From assembly GCA_009842245.1 (NCBI GenBank), contig VYFT01000059.1, positions 1-46,164 of the forward strand: 46,164 nucleotides of DNA, read 5' to 3'. Positions within the stretch are counted from its first letter, which is position 1. Each line of letters begins with the position of its first letter. Below the pieces are notes generated by a model that saw nothing but the letters and a program-made list of their open reading frames with translations, did not search any database and was not told the DNA's origin. This stretch comes from Gammaproteobacteria bacterium (GTDB lineage: Bacteria; Pseudomonadota; Gammaproteobacteria; Pseudomonadales; Azotimanducaceae). The position numbers and the translations under genes were made by a program. Positions 8,585 to 16,298 of the stretch are shown here, in pieces.

Positions 8585-10026
8585 ATAAACTCTCGAACGT
8601 CAGCGAGTGTGCCGCAGATCGCACTAGCCGCGGCAGTCGCGGGACTTACTAAGTGAGTTCTTCCTTGATGTCCTTGCCGTCCTTCAAAATTGCGGTTCGA
8701 TGTTGAAGCACAACGTTCACCTGGAAATAGTCTATCATCGTTCATCGCAAGACACATGGAACAGCCTGGTTCGCGCCATTCAAATCCTGCGTTCTTGAAT
8801 ACTTCGTCTAATCCCTCACGTTCTGCTTGTCGTTTAACCAATCCGGAACCGGGCACAACGTATGCACCCTTCAATCTGGAGGCAACTTTACGACCCTTCA
8901 CGATCTTGCTGGCTTCCCTTAGATCTTCAATGCGGGAGTTTGTGCAAGAACCGATGAAGACTTTGTCCAACTGAATGTCTTTCACTGCCATCCCCGGAGC
9001 GAGCCCCATATATTTCAATGCACGTTCAGCGATCTCGGAACTGTTAGCATCTTCAAAGTCAGATGGAGCAGGTATCGTAGCGTCAATATCAACGACCATC
9101 TCGGGGTTCGTACCCCAAGACACTTGGGGCGATATCTCTGATACATTTAGAACTTGTTCTTGATCGTAGACGGCATTGGAGTCGGAATTTAGAGTGAACC
9201 AATAGTCCACAGCGCGCTGCCACATCGCTCCTTTTGGCGCGAACGGTCGTTTTTCTAAGTACTCAACAAGCTTGTCGTCTACACCAATCAAACCAGCACG
9301 CGCACCTCCTTCGATGGACATATTGCAAACGGTCATACGACCTTCAATGGACAATTTCCGGATCGCCGAACCCGTGTACTCAATAGTGTGACCTGTCGCT
9401 CCAGCCGTACCGATCAACCGAATTAGAGCAAGAATTAGATCTTTAGCATAAATGCCCGGTCCTAAGCTCCCGGTCACCTCGACCTTGAAATTTTTACTCT
9501 TCTGTTGAACTAAACATTGCGTAGCAAGGACATGTTCTACTTCCGAAGTTCCAATTCCATGCGCTAGGGCTCCAAATGCACCATGTGTTGACGTATGAGA
9601 ATCTCCACACACAATAGTCATACCAGGTAGTGTTGCGCCCTGTTCCGGACCGACAACGTGAACAATCCCTTGACGTTCATCTAACAAGTCAAAGTACTCG
9701 ATCTGAAACTCTCTACAGTTTTGGTCCAGAGTGATCACTTGTTCTTTGGCAATAGGATCAAGAATCCCAGATACGCCATTAGAACGATCAGTCGTTGGAA
9801 TCGCGTGGTCCACTGTTGCTAAGTTACTTGACCTTCGCCATGGTTGTCGATGCGCGATTTTTAAACCTTCAAAAGCTTGCGGCGAAGTCACTTCATGAAG
9901 TAAATGTCGGTCGATATACAACAAATCCAAGCCATCGGAGCGAGTTCCCACTAAATGACTCGACCAAATTTTGTCGTAAATAGTCTGTGTAAAAGAGTTC
10001 AGCGCGCTAGTTGAATATTCGTTCAA
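8581..10026 (-). CDS. leuC: 3-isopropylmalate dehydratase, large subunit
   Basis: Large, [4Fe-4S]-bearing aconitase-family subunit that isomerises 2- to 3-isopropylmalate. The protein is 481 residues. The three cluster cysteines are in [12 protein letters not shown] and GCSMCLAMN, and [31 protein letters not shown] is the standard N-terminal block. No ATG or GTG is available before the homologous [10 protein letters not shown]. The start is a TTG at 10026, giving about ten residues ahead of the usual N-terminus. A good -10 box lies only 11 bases upstream, so the leader would be very short and no Shine-Dalgarno is seen. Confidence 0.96.
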   Translation of the reverse strand: MNEYSTSALNSFTQTIYDKIWSSHLVGTRSDGLDLLYIDRHLLHEVTSPQAFEGLKIAHRQPWRRSSNLATVDHAIPTTDRSNGVSGILDPIAKEQVITLDQNCREFQIEYFDLLDERQGIVHVVGPEQGATLPGMTIVCGDSHTSTHGAFGALAHGIGTSEVEHVLATQCLVQQKSKNFKVEVTGSLGPGIYAKDLILALIRLIGTAGATGHTIEYTGSAIRKLSIEGRMTVCNMSIEGGARAGLIGVDDKLVEYLEKRPFAPKGAMWQRAVDYWFTLNSDSNAVYDQEQVLNVSEISPQVSWGTNPEMVVDIDATIPAPSDFEDANSSEIAERALKYMGLAPGMAVKDIQLDKVFIGSCTNSRIEDLREASKIVKGRKVASRLKGAYVVPGSGLVKRQAEREGLDEVFKNAGFEWREPGCSMCLAMNDDRLFPGERCASTSNRNFEGRQGHQGRTHLVSPATAAASAICGTLADVREFM

Positions 10027-10037
10027 ATTTAGAAAAA

Positions 10038-10064
10038 ATTATAGATTCGGTCATTTAAGACCAA
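10038..10064 (-). promoter_or_regulatory. putative leuC promoter with dyad
   Basis: On the minus strand a perfect TATAAT lies at 10043-10038. About 15-16 bases upstream is TTGGTC/TTTGGT, a moderate -35 match. Between them is the inverted repeat GGTC-TTAAAT-GACC, overlapping the spacer, where an operator could sit. Predicted transcription would begin only about 4-6 bases before the TTG start of leuC. Inference from sequence only. No attenuator-like leader peptide rich in Leu codons is visible. Confidence 0.4.
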
Positions 10065-10097
10065 ACTACGGTGCACGCGCTACGCAACCGTGATAGG

Positions 10098-10346
10098 CTA
10101 CTTGTCATCGCCTCCACCTGAACTCTTTGTTTCAGTTTTCAAACCAAAAATAACCCCTCGGAGTATTTCAAAGCAGATGAAGATTCCTACTACAGCCCAA
10201 AATCCCGGTGCTTGTAGAGTCTCTGGTAAGAACGAGAAATAGTTCCTCCCAACTCCACATACGGTCCAAATGAACCAGAATGGAATGGAAAGGAAGACGT
10301 TGATTACGAAGCTGATCAGCCAGCCAACAACAGGTATAGCGTTCAC
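10098..10346 (-). CDS. small membrane protein, copy 2 of a duplicated family
   Basis: An 82-residue hydrophobic protein I cannot assign to a named family. The frame extends to a TTG at 10379, but the GTG at 10346 is preceded by AGGAG at five bases and is the better start. Its core (F-W-F-I-W-T-V-C-G-V-G-R-N-Y-F, then FLPETLQAPGFWAVVGI) is nearly identical to the protein encoded at 11423-11644, so the two are paralogues. Two or three membrane segments are predicted by eye, followed by a short polar tail (KTETKSSGGGDDK). It follows a YIP1-like gene, as does its paralogue. Confidence 0.7.
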   Translation of the reverse strand: MNAIPVVGWLISFVINVFLSIPFWFIWTVCGVGRNYFSFLPETLQAPGFWAVVGIFICFEILRGVIFGLKTETKSSGGGDDK

Positions 10347-10576
10347 TTTAACTCCTAAACTATTAAGTGTTAACAACAAAAAAATTGCTCATTCTGTCCC
10401 AGTGGTTCGACTGTTCGTATATTAGGTGTTTCCGGTCTGTAGAGCTCAAAGGAAAGGACAGAACATCCCAATAGTACATTGGTCTAGAAAACTACAGTGC
10501 ACCACTTTTCTTACTAAAACCACGACGACTTGTGCTGGCCTTATTGCAAAAATGAAAAGTTCAGTGACACGAAAGA

Positions 10577-11230
10577 TTACAGAATGCTCGGTGCATAAAA
10601 CAAGACAATTACAACATAGGGTACAGAAGCTATCCCAATACAAACGGAGGTCTTTTTGTCTGTCCAGCTTCGCAAACCTTGCACCGTAATGCAAAAGCTC
10701 CAGAAAATCGGAAGAAGTACAAACACGCACCAGAGCATGAACAACAGAGTGTTGGAGGTCCCACTCCCTAACGAGAGCAACACCGCAATCGTTTTCGCCA
10801 CCGGAACGATCACCATAGGTAAATATGTCCAACAAGCAAAACCAAACCAGTTTTCCCACTTCGCGTCCATTTTTAAAAACCTTCCAACAGCATAAAAGTA
10901 AGTCCCGAGTAGTATCAGTCTCACGACGACTTGGAAGACTATCTCCAAGGAACCGAAAAGTACACCAGCAAGAAGTAAGAGGAACGACAAACTGATCAAA
11001 CCGTCTTCTTGCTGAGATCCCCATACGTTGCTCCCTAAACCAATCTCTGTAAGACCCGCGTGACTGCCAAACAGATACAGAGCTTGCAAAGTCGACACAG
11101 CGGTAGAGAACAACCAGAGCGATACGGACACTACGACAATAAGCAACAGAGGAAATAGTATCGGAGTCTTGTTCGTCATCTCATCAAACACTCGACGAGA
11201 TAGCGAACACACTCTCCAAAAACGACTCAT
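10577..11230 (-). CDS. YIP1-like multi-pass membrane protein, copy 2
   Basis: A 217-residue protein with about five membrane segments and a polar N-terminus (SRFWRVCSLSRRVFDEM). It closely resembles the product of 11960-12679. Shared blocks include FDEM(T/R)(N/D)(K/Q)TP, LLGTYFYA(V/I)(G/A)R, KWENWFGFACWTYLPM against RWENWFGLSCWTNVPM, and PIFWSFCITVQGLRSW against PIFWSLYITIEGLRSW. The W-E-N-W-F-G and C-W-T-x-x-P-M blocks suit the YIP1 superfamily (PF04893) of bacterial membrane proteins of unknown function. The family assignment is from pattern, not from a profile search. The ATG at 11230 has a weak AGGTAAAG upstream. Confidence 0.72.
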   Translation of the reverse strand: MSRFWRVCSLSRRVFDEMTNKTPILFPLLLIVVVSVSLWLFSTAVSTLQALYLFGSHAGLTEIGLGSNVWGSQQEDGLISLSFLLLLAGVLFGSLEIVFQVVVRLILLGTYFYAVGRFLKMDAKWENWFGFACWTYLPMVIVPVAKTIAVLLSLGSGTSNTLLFMLWCVFVLLPIFWSFCITVQGLRSWTDKKTSVCIGIASVPYVVIVLFYAPSIL

Positions 11231-11422
11231 GTCGAACTTTACCTATTCACGGATTGAAACATAAACGAAGACATAGTCGAATCAAGCATTGCGTCGACGA
11301 CGGGATCCGACAATTGTTTCGCTACGTTGACGAGTATCAAAACCAAAAGCACGCAATGACAGCCGAGACGATGATTCAAGCGGTCACTTTCATGTACCGA
11401 TTAGATTCCAGTTTTAGTTGGT

Positions 11423-11644
11423 TCAGCCAAAAACGAGGTTACCCAAGATCGAGACACATATCAGTATGCCTAAAACCGCCCAAAAACCTGGTGCTTGTAG
11501 ACGCTCAGGTAAGAAATCAAAGTATTTTCTACCAATTTCACAAATCGTCCAGACAAACCAAAATACAAAAGAGAGAGCAAAAAGTATCAGAATGCCTGCG
11601 ACCCACACCCAGATTGGAAACAAGGCTAAAGAGAAATGTGACAT
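11423..11644 (-). CDS. small membrane protein, copy 1 of a duplicated family
   Basis: A 73-residue hydrophobic protein, paralogous to the one at 10098-10346 (shared FWF-V/I-W-T-V/I-C, then FLPE-x-LQAPGFWAV-x-GI-x-IC). The ATG at 11644 has a strong Shine-Dalgarno, GGGAGG, four bases upstream, which is good evidence that this short gene is translated. Two membrane segments are seen (about residues 13-35 and 50-70). No function is recognised. Pairing with a YIP1-like gene in both copies suggests that the two proteins work together. Confidence 0.7.
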   Translation of the reverse strand: MSHFSLALFPIWVWVAGILILFALSFVFWFVWTICEIGRKYFDFLPERLQAPGFWAVLGILICVSILGNLVFG

Positions 11645-11695
11645 AGTGCCTCCCAGTGCATATTGAGTTGTAAATGTTGTTGAATTTCATTGATT

Positions 11696-11957
11696 TTAGT
11701 TGGATTTGGCTTTCAAGACTTTCAGTGGTTTATGAGGATTTGCGAACGTTCTTAACAGAACAATACGAGAGCCGTAAGGTAAAGAGGATGCAATTTCAAT
11801 CAAACTTACCCACCGAGTGTCTGGTTCAAATTCTTGCTCAGCAAGTTCTATGATCTCTGGAGTGTCTTCCGGCTAAATTGTCTGCAGAGTGTTTTAACTC
11901 ATGGAGGTCTTTCCCGTGTTGGCACTCGTTCGTATACGTCTTCGAGTCGATTCTCAT
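11696..11957 (-). pseudogene. small gene interrupted by a one-base frameshift
   Basis: This stretch looks empty in single-frame ORF searches. An ATG at 11957, two bases after the YIP1-like stop, opens a frame reading MRIDSKTYTNECQHGKDLHE and on to SADNLA at about 11872. From there the adjacent frame carries on as EDTPEIIELAEQEFEPDTRW and continues through VSLIEIASSLPYGSRIV to a TAA at 11696-11698. Removing one base near 11869-11873 (the GG of GCCGGAAG on the coding strand) joins them into an 86-residue protein. The total length of 262 bases, one more than a multiple of three, fits a single-base insertion. It may be a true pseudogene, a sequencing or assembly error, or a +1 frameshift site. 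No family recognised. The acidic, charged composition is unlike its membrane neighbours. Confidence 0.42.
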
Positions 11958-11959
11958 GA

Positions 11960-12679
11960 CTACCCAAGAATTCGCTGAAATGGATTGAAAAAGAGAGATG
12001 CAATGATTGCGGGAGAATAAGTCAACAGCAACAACACATAGGGGACCAAAGCGACTCTCAGGCAGAAAACAGTTCCCTTAGCTGTCCAACTTCGCAATCC
12101 TTCAATCGTAATGTACAGCGACCAAAAAATGGGCGTCAAACAAAACACGATCCAGAATAAAAGCATGAAGAATCTAGGCACCTGTTGCGCTAACCCAAGT
12201 GTCGCCAAAATCAGAACAGCCGAAGGTACTAAGATCATCGGTACGTTGGTCCAACAGCTCAAACCGAACCAGTTTTCCCATCGGGTATCAATACGCAACC
12301 ATCGGGCGATAGCGTAGAAGTAAGTACCGAACAACACGAGTCTCACACCGACGTTGAAACAAAACTTCAAGACTTCAAAGATCAATCCCATCGCCACAAC
12401 GGGTGTCAACCAAAACCCGTTGATCAAATCAATTTTCACGTCACCGACACTGAAATGTCGCTGAACGTTAACACCTGATGATCCGCGCTCAAGCAAGCGG
12501 TCGAATAGGTCGATGAACAGGAAATAAGCAGTTGGATATGCTACTACTACCATTAATAGCAGAGATCCCAATACGACGACAAGCAGTGGAAACAGAAATG
12601 GAGTCTGGTCTCGCATCTCGTCAAATGCTTGGTACGCAGAAGGACTACACACTTTCCAAATCAGGTTCGCTTTACTCAT
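11960..12679 (-). CDS. YIP1-like multi-pass membrane protein, copy 1
   Basis: A 239-residue protein with about five hydrophobic segments, paralogous to 10577-11230 (shared FDEMRDQTP, LFGTYFYAIAR, RWENWFGLSCWT, FWSLYITIEGLRSWTAKG, and a final LVPYVLLLLTYSPAI). It probably belongs to the YIP1 superfamily (PF04893), judged by pattern only. Relative to copy 2 it has an insertion of about 20 residues in the first extracytoplasmic loop (RLLERGSSGVNVQRHFSVGD). The ATG at 12679 is 64 bases downstream of the ThDP-enzyme gene. The stop is two bases before the start of the frameshifted small gene, suggesting an operon YIP1 - small gene - small membrane protein. Confidence 0.72.
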   Translation of the reverse strand: MSKANLIWKVCSPSAYQAFDEMRDQTPFLFPLLVVVLGSLLLMVVVAYPTAYFLFIDLFDRLLERGSSGVNVQRHFSVGDVKIDLINGFWLTPVVAMGLIFEVLKFCFNVGVRLVLFGTYFYAIARWLRIDTRWENWFGLSCWTNVPMILVPSAVLILATLGLAQQVPRFFMLLFWIVFCLTPIFWSLYITIEGLRSWTAKGTVFCLRVALVPYVLLLLTYSPAIIASLFFNPFQRILG

Positions 12680-12743
12680 TTAAGTGTTCTCGATACTTCA
12701 CAACGTGCTCCGTAAAAGGGACGCAAACTAGCATGCTAGATCG

Positions 12744-14345
12744 CTACCCTGTTTCTTCAAACCAACTTATCCATTGGTTCGTTCGCATGAACGCTTGTTC
12801 GGATACTTCAACTATTGTCGGAGAGTCTTTCTCGTAAGCGGAGGCTAAGACACTTCTCAGCTCCGATAAGTCTTGCGGATGCCGATAGTGCATAGTGAAC
12901 GCTTGCGCGATTAAAGAAAAGTCCGGAGGATTAGGAGACGCGTAATAACGTGTTGTAGACTCGGATAACATAGCCTTGTCAATCTCTCCGTATCCGTCGT
13001 TATTCCATACTATAAAGGGAATTCCTAGATGCAGTTGACTCGCGGTTTGAAGTTCTGATAAAGTAAACGCCGCTCCTCCATCACCCACAAGGCACGCAAT
13101 TCGTGCTTCTGGTCTTGCAATTTTCGCGCCAATCGTCGCCGGGATGCTGTAGCCAAGAGTTCCAAATCCAGTTACGCTGTGGAAGTATCCCCTCACCGAG
13201 TTTGGTTCATAAAGCAATTGCGCGTAGTAATTAGGCTGAGAAGAGTCTCCAACAAGGGTATCTGTTTGCTCTTGAATCACGTGAAGGAATGCGTGCATGT
13301 CCTCGTTGAAGTGTTTGTTTTGTCGTACTGACGCACGCGTCGCCAGTACCGTTTTACTACCATCGTGTTTTTTCCACAGATCGTACGTTAGGATCGACTG
13401 CAATAATCTCTGGGAATCTGCGACAATACCAATGTCGGCCTTTGCATTTGCATTGAGTTGGTCTGGATGGACATCAACACGAATGAGATATTGACACGCA
13501 ATTTTTTTGTTGGTTAAGAAAAAGTCAAAGTCTGTTTCCCCGAGCTCAGTCCCGATCGCAATCACAACATCCGCCTTGCACAAGAGATCACGAATCTCTG
13601 GGAATGAAGGACTATAACCGACTGAGAGTCGGTGTCCTTTAGGTAGTACCCCTTTGGCGTTCGTGGTATTCACGACTGGCGCATCAATCGTCTCCGCGAA
13701 CTCGACCAATTCTTTCTGAGCGTGTAAGACCCCACCGCCAACAACGATTACTGGCCGGAGTGCATTCTGAAGGACTTCGATCGCATCTGATACTTGTGAT
13801 TCGTCAATATCTTGAACCTTTCTTGCTCGTTCCCAGTCTTCCTCTCTTGGTAGTTCGTGGTCTAGTAAATTCAAAGGAACTTCAACATGAATGGGACCTG
13901 GACGATTCAGACGAAGTGAGTTGTACAAAAAGTCACAGAGTGAGGAGACTGTAGACGATTGATCTAGACGCATATGAGCGCGTGTGATTTCCTTGGAGAC
14001 GGTTGCTTGTCCAATCAGTTCGTGCAATTTGCCACTTTCAGTGCTTTCACCGCATGGAGTCAAGACGATAATTGGAATGGAGTCCGCACGAGCCTGTGCT
14101 ATCGCGGTCGCTGCATTCAAGAATCCAGGTCCGTCAATGAGTAGACAACCAGCGATCCTACCCGATGCCCTTGCGAAGCCGTCCGCCATGAACGCAGCAC
14201 TCTGTTCGTGCCGCACGGTTACTAGTTTGTGTCCATCACTACTGAACACACGGTAAAACGGTAAGTTATGAATTCCTGGAATACCGAAAAAAACGGTCAC
14301 TCCGAAGTCTCGCAATATTCTTGAAACTTGATCTAAGACGGTCAT
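12744..14345 (-). CDS. ThDP-dependent acetolactate synthase-like / 2-oxoacid decarboxylase
   Basis: A 533-residue enzyme of the acetohydroxyacid synthase-like superfamily. The N-terminal Pyr domain has the catalytic Glu at about residue 47 (TVRHEQSAAFMADGFAR), and the C-terminal PP domain has the ThDP/Mg motif GDGGAAFTLSE through NNDGYG. The central domain has VVGGGV and IGTELGETDFD. The pattern GIPGIHNLPFYR, with LHELIGQA and the RPGPIHVEVPLNLL block, is closest to what I recall for AruI-type 5-guanidino-2-oxopentanoate decarboxylases, but substrate cannot be read from sequence. No small regulatory subunit (IlvH) or transaminase gene is adjacent, so it is probably not the valine-pathway synthase. 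A TTG one codon upstream could also initiate, but the ATG at 14345 is preferred. Confidence 0.82.
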   Translation of the reverse strand: MTVLDQVSRILRDFGVTVFFGIPGIHNLPFYRVFSSDGHKLVTVRHEQSAAFMADGFARASGRIAGCLLIDGPGFLNAATAIAQARADSIPIIVLTPCGESTESGKLHELIGQATVSKEITRAHMRLDQSSTVSSLCDFLYNSLRLNRPGPIHVEVPLNLLDHELPREEDWERARKVQDIDESQVSDAIEVLQNALRPVIVVGGGVLHAQKELVEFAETIDAPVVNTTNAKGVLPKGHRLSVGYSPSFPEIRDLLCKADVVIAIGTELGETDFDFFLTNKKIACQYLIRVDVHPDQLNANAKADIGIVADSQRLLQSILTYDLWKKHDGSKTVLATRASVRQNKHFNEDMHAFLHVIQEQTDTLVGDSSQPNYYAQLLYEPNSVRGYFHSVTGFGTLGYSIPATIGAKIARPEARIACLVGDGGAAFTLSELQTASQLHLGIPFIVWNNDGYGEIDKAMLSESTTRYYASPNPPDFSLIAQAFTMHYRHPQDLSELRSVLASAYEKDSPTIVEVSEQAFMRTNQWISWFEETG

Positions 14346-14401
14346 CAAATTTAGTGCAATCGTGCGCCGCTCACGTACCTGAGAACTTTGTTTTAATTGC
14401 G

Positions 14402-15343
14402 TTACCGCTGTTTTTCAAATACTTGATTTTGGTGCCATTCGACAAAGGTGGGATCAGGCCAGTGCTGCTGTTCGAGCGGCAGCAATATATTGCTCCCTCG
14501 TATTTGTTCCAACCACGACTCTATTGGTCCCGAGCTGTTCAACGTGAAGGCGAGAAGGATGCGATACGAGTCGGAATCGCGTTCCAGACCGATAGCACCC
14601 CAATCAAACAACTTGTGATGGGATGAACAAAGTGCTAAACCATTAGGAATAGTATCCGGTCCGTCGTAGCAGTGCCACCGTATATGTGCTGCTTCCAAGT
14701 CCACGAGCGTATCCCGCAAACGTATTGAACTACCGCAGAATGCACACTTTCGACGGTAAGCGTTGAGTACGTTCTCGCGAAAGTTCGGGTCCCGCTTACT
14801 TGTAGGTGTCGCATCGTTAGGCTCAAGCGAAGGGTTCACGAAGTCGAATGTGATGAAGTCCTTAAGTGGATCGGGAAATCCCAATTCTCTACAAATCGCC
14901 GAAAAATAACTCTCGGGAAAGTTCTTAACTAATAATATGTGAGCAATTTGAAGAATTAAGTTAGGTTGATCTAGGAGGACTGTCACCGTCTCCTGATCAA
15001 ATCCTCCAGCTACACCCCGATCCAATAGCTTTCTTTCGCTCAATTTACTGGCGTACTGTCGCTCAAAGTCCTCGATACCCTTCAGCTCCCAACCTATGCG
15101 ATCGGCAAGAAGACGAGTAAATGGATCTGTGGTGTTTTGCTTCTTCTTCGATATATAGAATCGATCAAGCAGTTCAGTTAGCTTCGGATCAATCTCTTCA
15201 AAGGAGAACAGACGATGATTTTGCTCAACCCACAACCGGCTTAGAACATACAGGAGCAGGAGTGGTTTATGCGGTGCGCGATTTCCGTTAATACTTGCTT
15301 GACGAATATTCTGGAATTGGTTGAGAAGAGTGACTTCGTCCAT
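14402..15343 (-). CDS. type IV restriction endonuclease, phosphorothioate-binding plus HNH
   Basis: A 313-residue protein with an N-terminal domain containing APHKPLLLLYVLSRL (about residues 23-37), typical of the sulfur-binding domain of ScoMcrA/SprMcrA-like enzymes, which recognise phosphorothioated DNA. A C-terminal HNH nuclease follows, with a CxxC pair at about C200/C203 (KCAFCGSS), the histidine at about H220 (EAAHIRW), N234 (PNGLALC) and the HH of SSHHKLFDW at about 242-243. Such enzymes cut phosphorothioate-modified incoming DNA. No dnd or ssp modification genes are in the window, as expected for a modification-dependent enzyme. It sits alone among housekeeping genes, which suggests acquisition. 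Confidence is good for HNH and moderate for the sulfur-binding assignment. Confidence 0.78.
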   Translation of the reverse strand: MDEVTLLNQFQNIRQASINGNRAPHKPLLLLYVLSRLWVEQNHRLFSFEEIDPKLTELLDRFYISKKKQNTTDPFTRLLADRIGWELKGIEDFERQYASKLSERKLLDRGVAGGFDQETVTVLLDQPNLILQIAHILLVKNFPESYFSAICRELGFPDPLKDFITFDFVNPSLEPNDATPTSKRDPNFRENVLNAYRRKCAFCGSSIRLRDTLVDLEAAHIRWHCYDGPDTIPNGLALCSSHHKLFDWGAIGLERDSDSYRILLAFTLNSSGPIESWLEQIRGSNILLPLEQQHWPDPTFVEWHQNQVFEKQR

Positions 15344-15374
15344 TCGTCTTAAACGAGTAAATGAGCGGAGAAAG

Positions 15375-16298
15375 TTACTCTAACTCTTGTCGTAATAGTC
15401 GAGGAATGACCAATTCGACTCTGGAGACTGGACTCTGTTCTAACGGAGACAACGGTCCGGTTCCAAAGGGAACCACATTCAATCCAATTTCTTCAAAAAC
15501 CTCAAGAATCTGTTCAGCACAGGTACGAGAATGTTCAAGTAACTTCTCGGTCGGATGGGGTCCGTTGACATGGCACACGACGTAGATCTCTTCGTCGGCA
15601 AATTCTTGTAATTCCGTTTGAGCTAATTCCCTGATTTCTTCCAACTCTTCTGTAGACAACAGACCTTCAGAATCAGGAACAATATTTGCTAACCTCACAG
15701 TACCGTGACGTAATAACTCGCTCGACACGTCAACTGGCGAATCAAAAACGACCCGTTCGTTGGGTAATATCTCAACGACATGTGCGTAGACCCGACGATT
15801 TGAGCGTTCGACGACATAAATCATCAGCAAGTGCTGTACATCCTCTTTGTCTATTGCAACCGCAAGATAATTTTGATTAGCATCCGAAGCTGAAAGTACT
15901 CGTTCTCCGAAGATGTCGCTCGTCCAGATCGTAGCACGCCCACAATCGCGTTGTTCGCACTCAAACTCTATTTCACCACCTAACGTAGTGATCTGCCGTT
16001 TGAACCAGTCGGTTGTATCCGATCTTTTTAGATCCGAAGGCATGCGGTAGGTATTTGAAGAAACTGGTCCGAAGACCTTGATTGCTCTTTCAAAGACGAC
16101 TTCGGTACGAATTCGCTGAACCGACGACAGAATGAAATTAATCGGTTCGTCTTCTTCAGACACTGAAGTGATTTCAAGCTCAGCCCGCGGATGAGCTGGT
16201 AAAACTTGATCTGAAGCGTGAAGACTAAAACCGAACATACACACTATCGTGCATGCTAGACCACAATACCAATTCCGCGTTGTACTAACAGTGTTCAC
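15375..16298 (-). CDS. exported DUF4892-type protein with OmpA-like tail
   Basis: A 307-residue secreted or envelope protein. A signal peptide covers about residues 1-29 (basic start, then CGLACTIVCMFGFSLHAS). The middle region has the pattern of DUF4892 proteins known from Pseudomonas-like bacteria: FECEQRDCGRATIWTSDIFG with a conserved Cys pair, DANQNYLAVAI and IYVVERSNRRVYAHVVEI. The last 90 residues (from about LLSTEELEEI) resemble a degenerate OmpA-like peptidoglycan-binding module. The GTG start overlaps the gpsA stop (GTGA), indicating coupling. Function unknown; an envelope role is inferred from the signal peptide. Confidence 0.72.
   Translation of the reverse strand: MNTVSTTRNWYCGLACTIVCMFGFSLHASDQVLPAHPRAELEITSVSEEDEPINFILSSVQRIRTEVVFERAIKVFGPVSSNTYRMPSDLKRSDTTDWFKRQITTLGGEIEFECEQRDCGRATIWTSDIFGERVLSASDANQNYLAVAIDKEDVQHLLMIYVVERSNRRVYAHVVEILPNERVVFDSPVDVSSELLRHGTVRLANIVPDSEGLLSTEELEEIRELAQTELQEFADEEIYVVCHVNGPHPTEKLLEHSRTCAEQILEVFEEIGLNVVPFGTGPLSPLEQSPVSRVELVIPRLLRQELE

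Noticed and set aside
10347-10576. Possible decayed copy of the 86-residue small gene in the second module
   Set aside because: A short P-E-T-P stretch recalls A-E-D-T-P of the first copy, but similarity is too short and frames are interrupted. Treated as chance.
10446-11024. 192-residue minus-strand frame overlapping the YIP1-like gene
   Set aside because: It runs in another frame through most of 10577-11230, has no domain signature and is Cys/Arg-rich as shadow frames often are. The YIP1-like frame has a paralogue at 11960-12679, which settles the coding frame.
11254-11646. 130-residue plus-strand frame with basic composition
   Set aside because: Antisense to the small membrane gene at 11423-11644, which has a strong Shine-Dalgarno and a paralogue.
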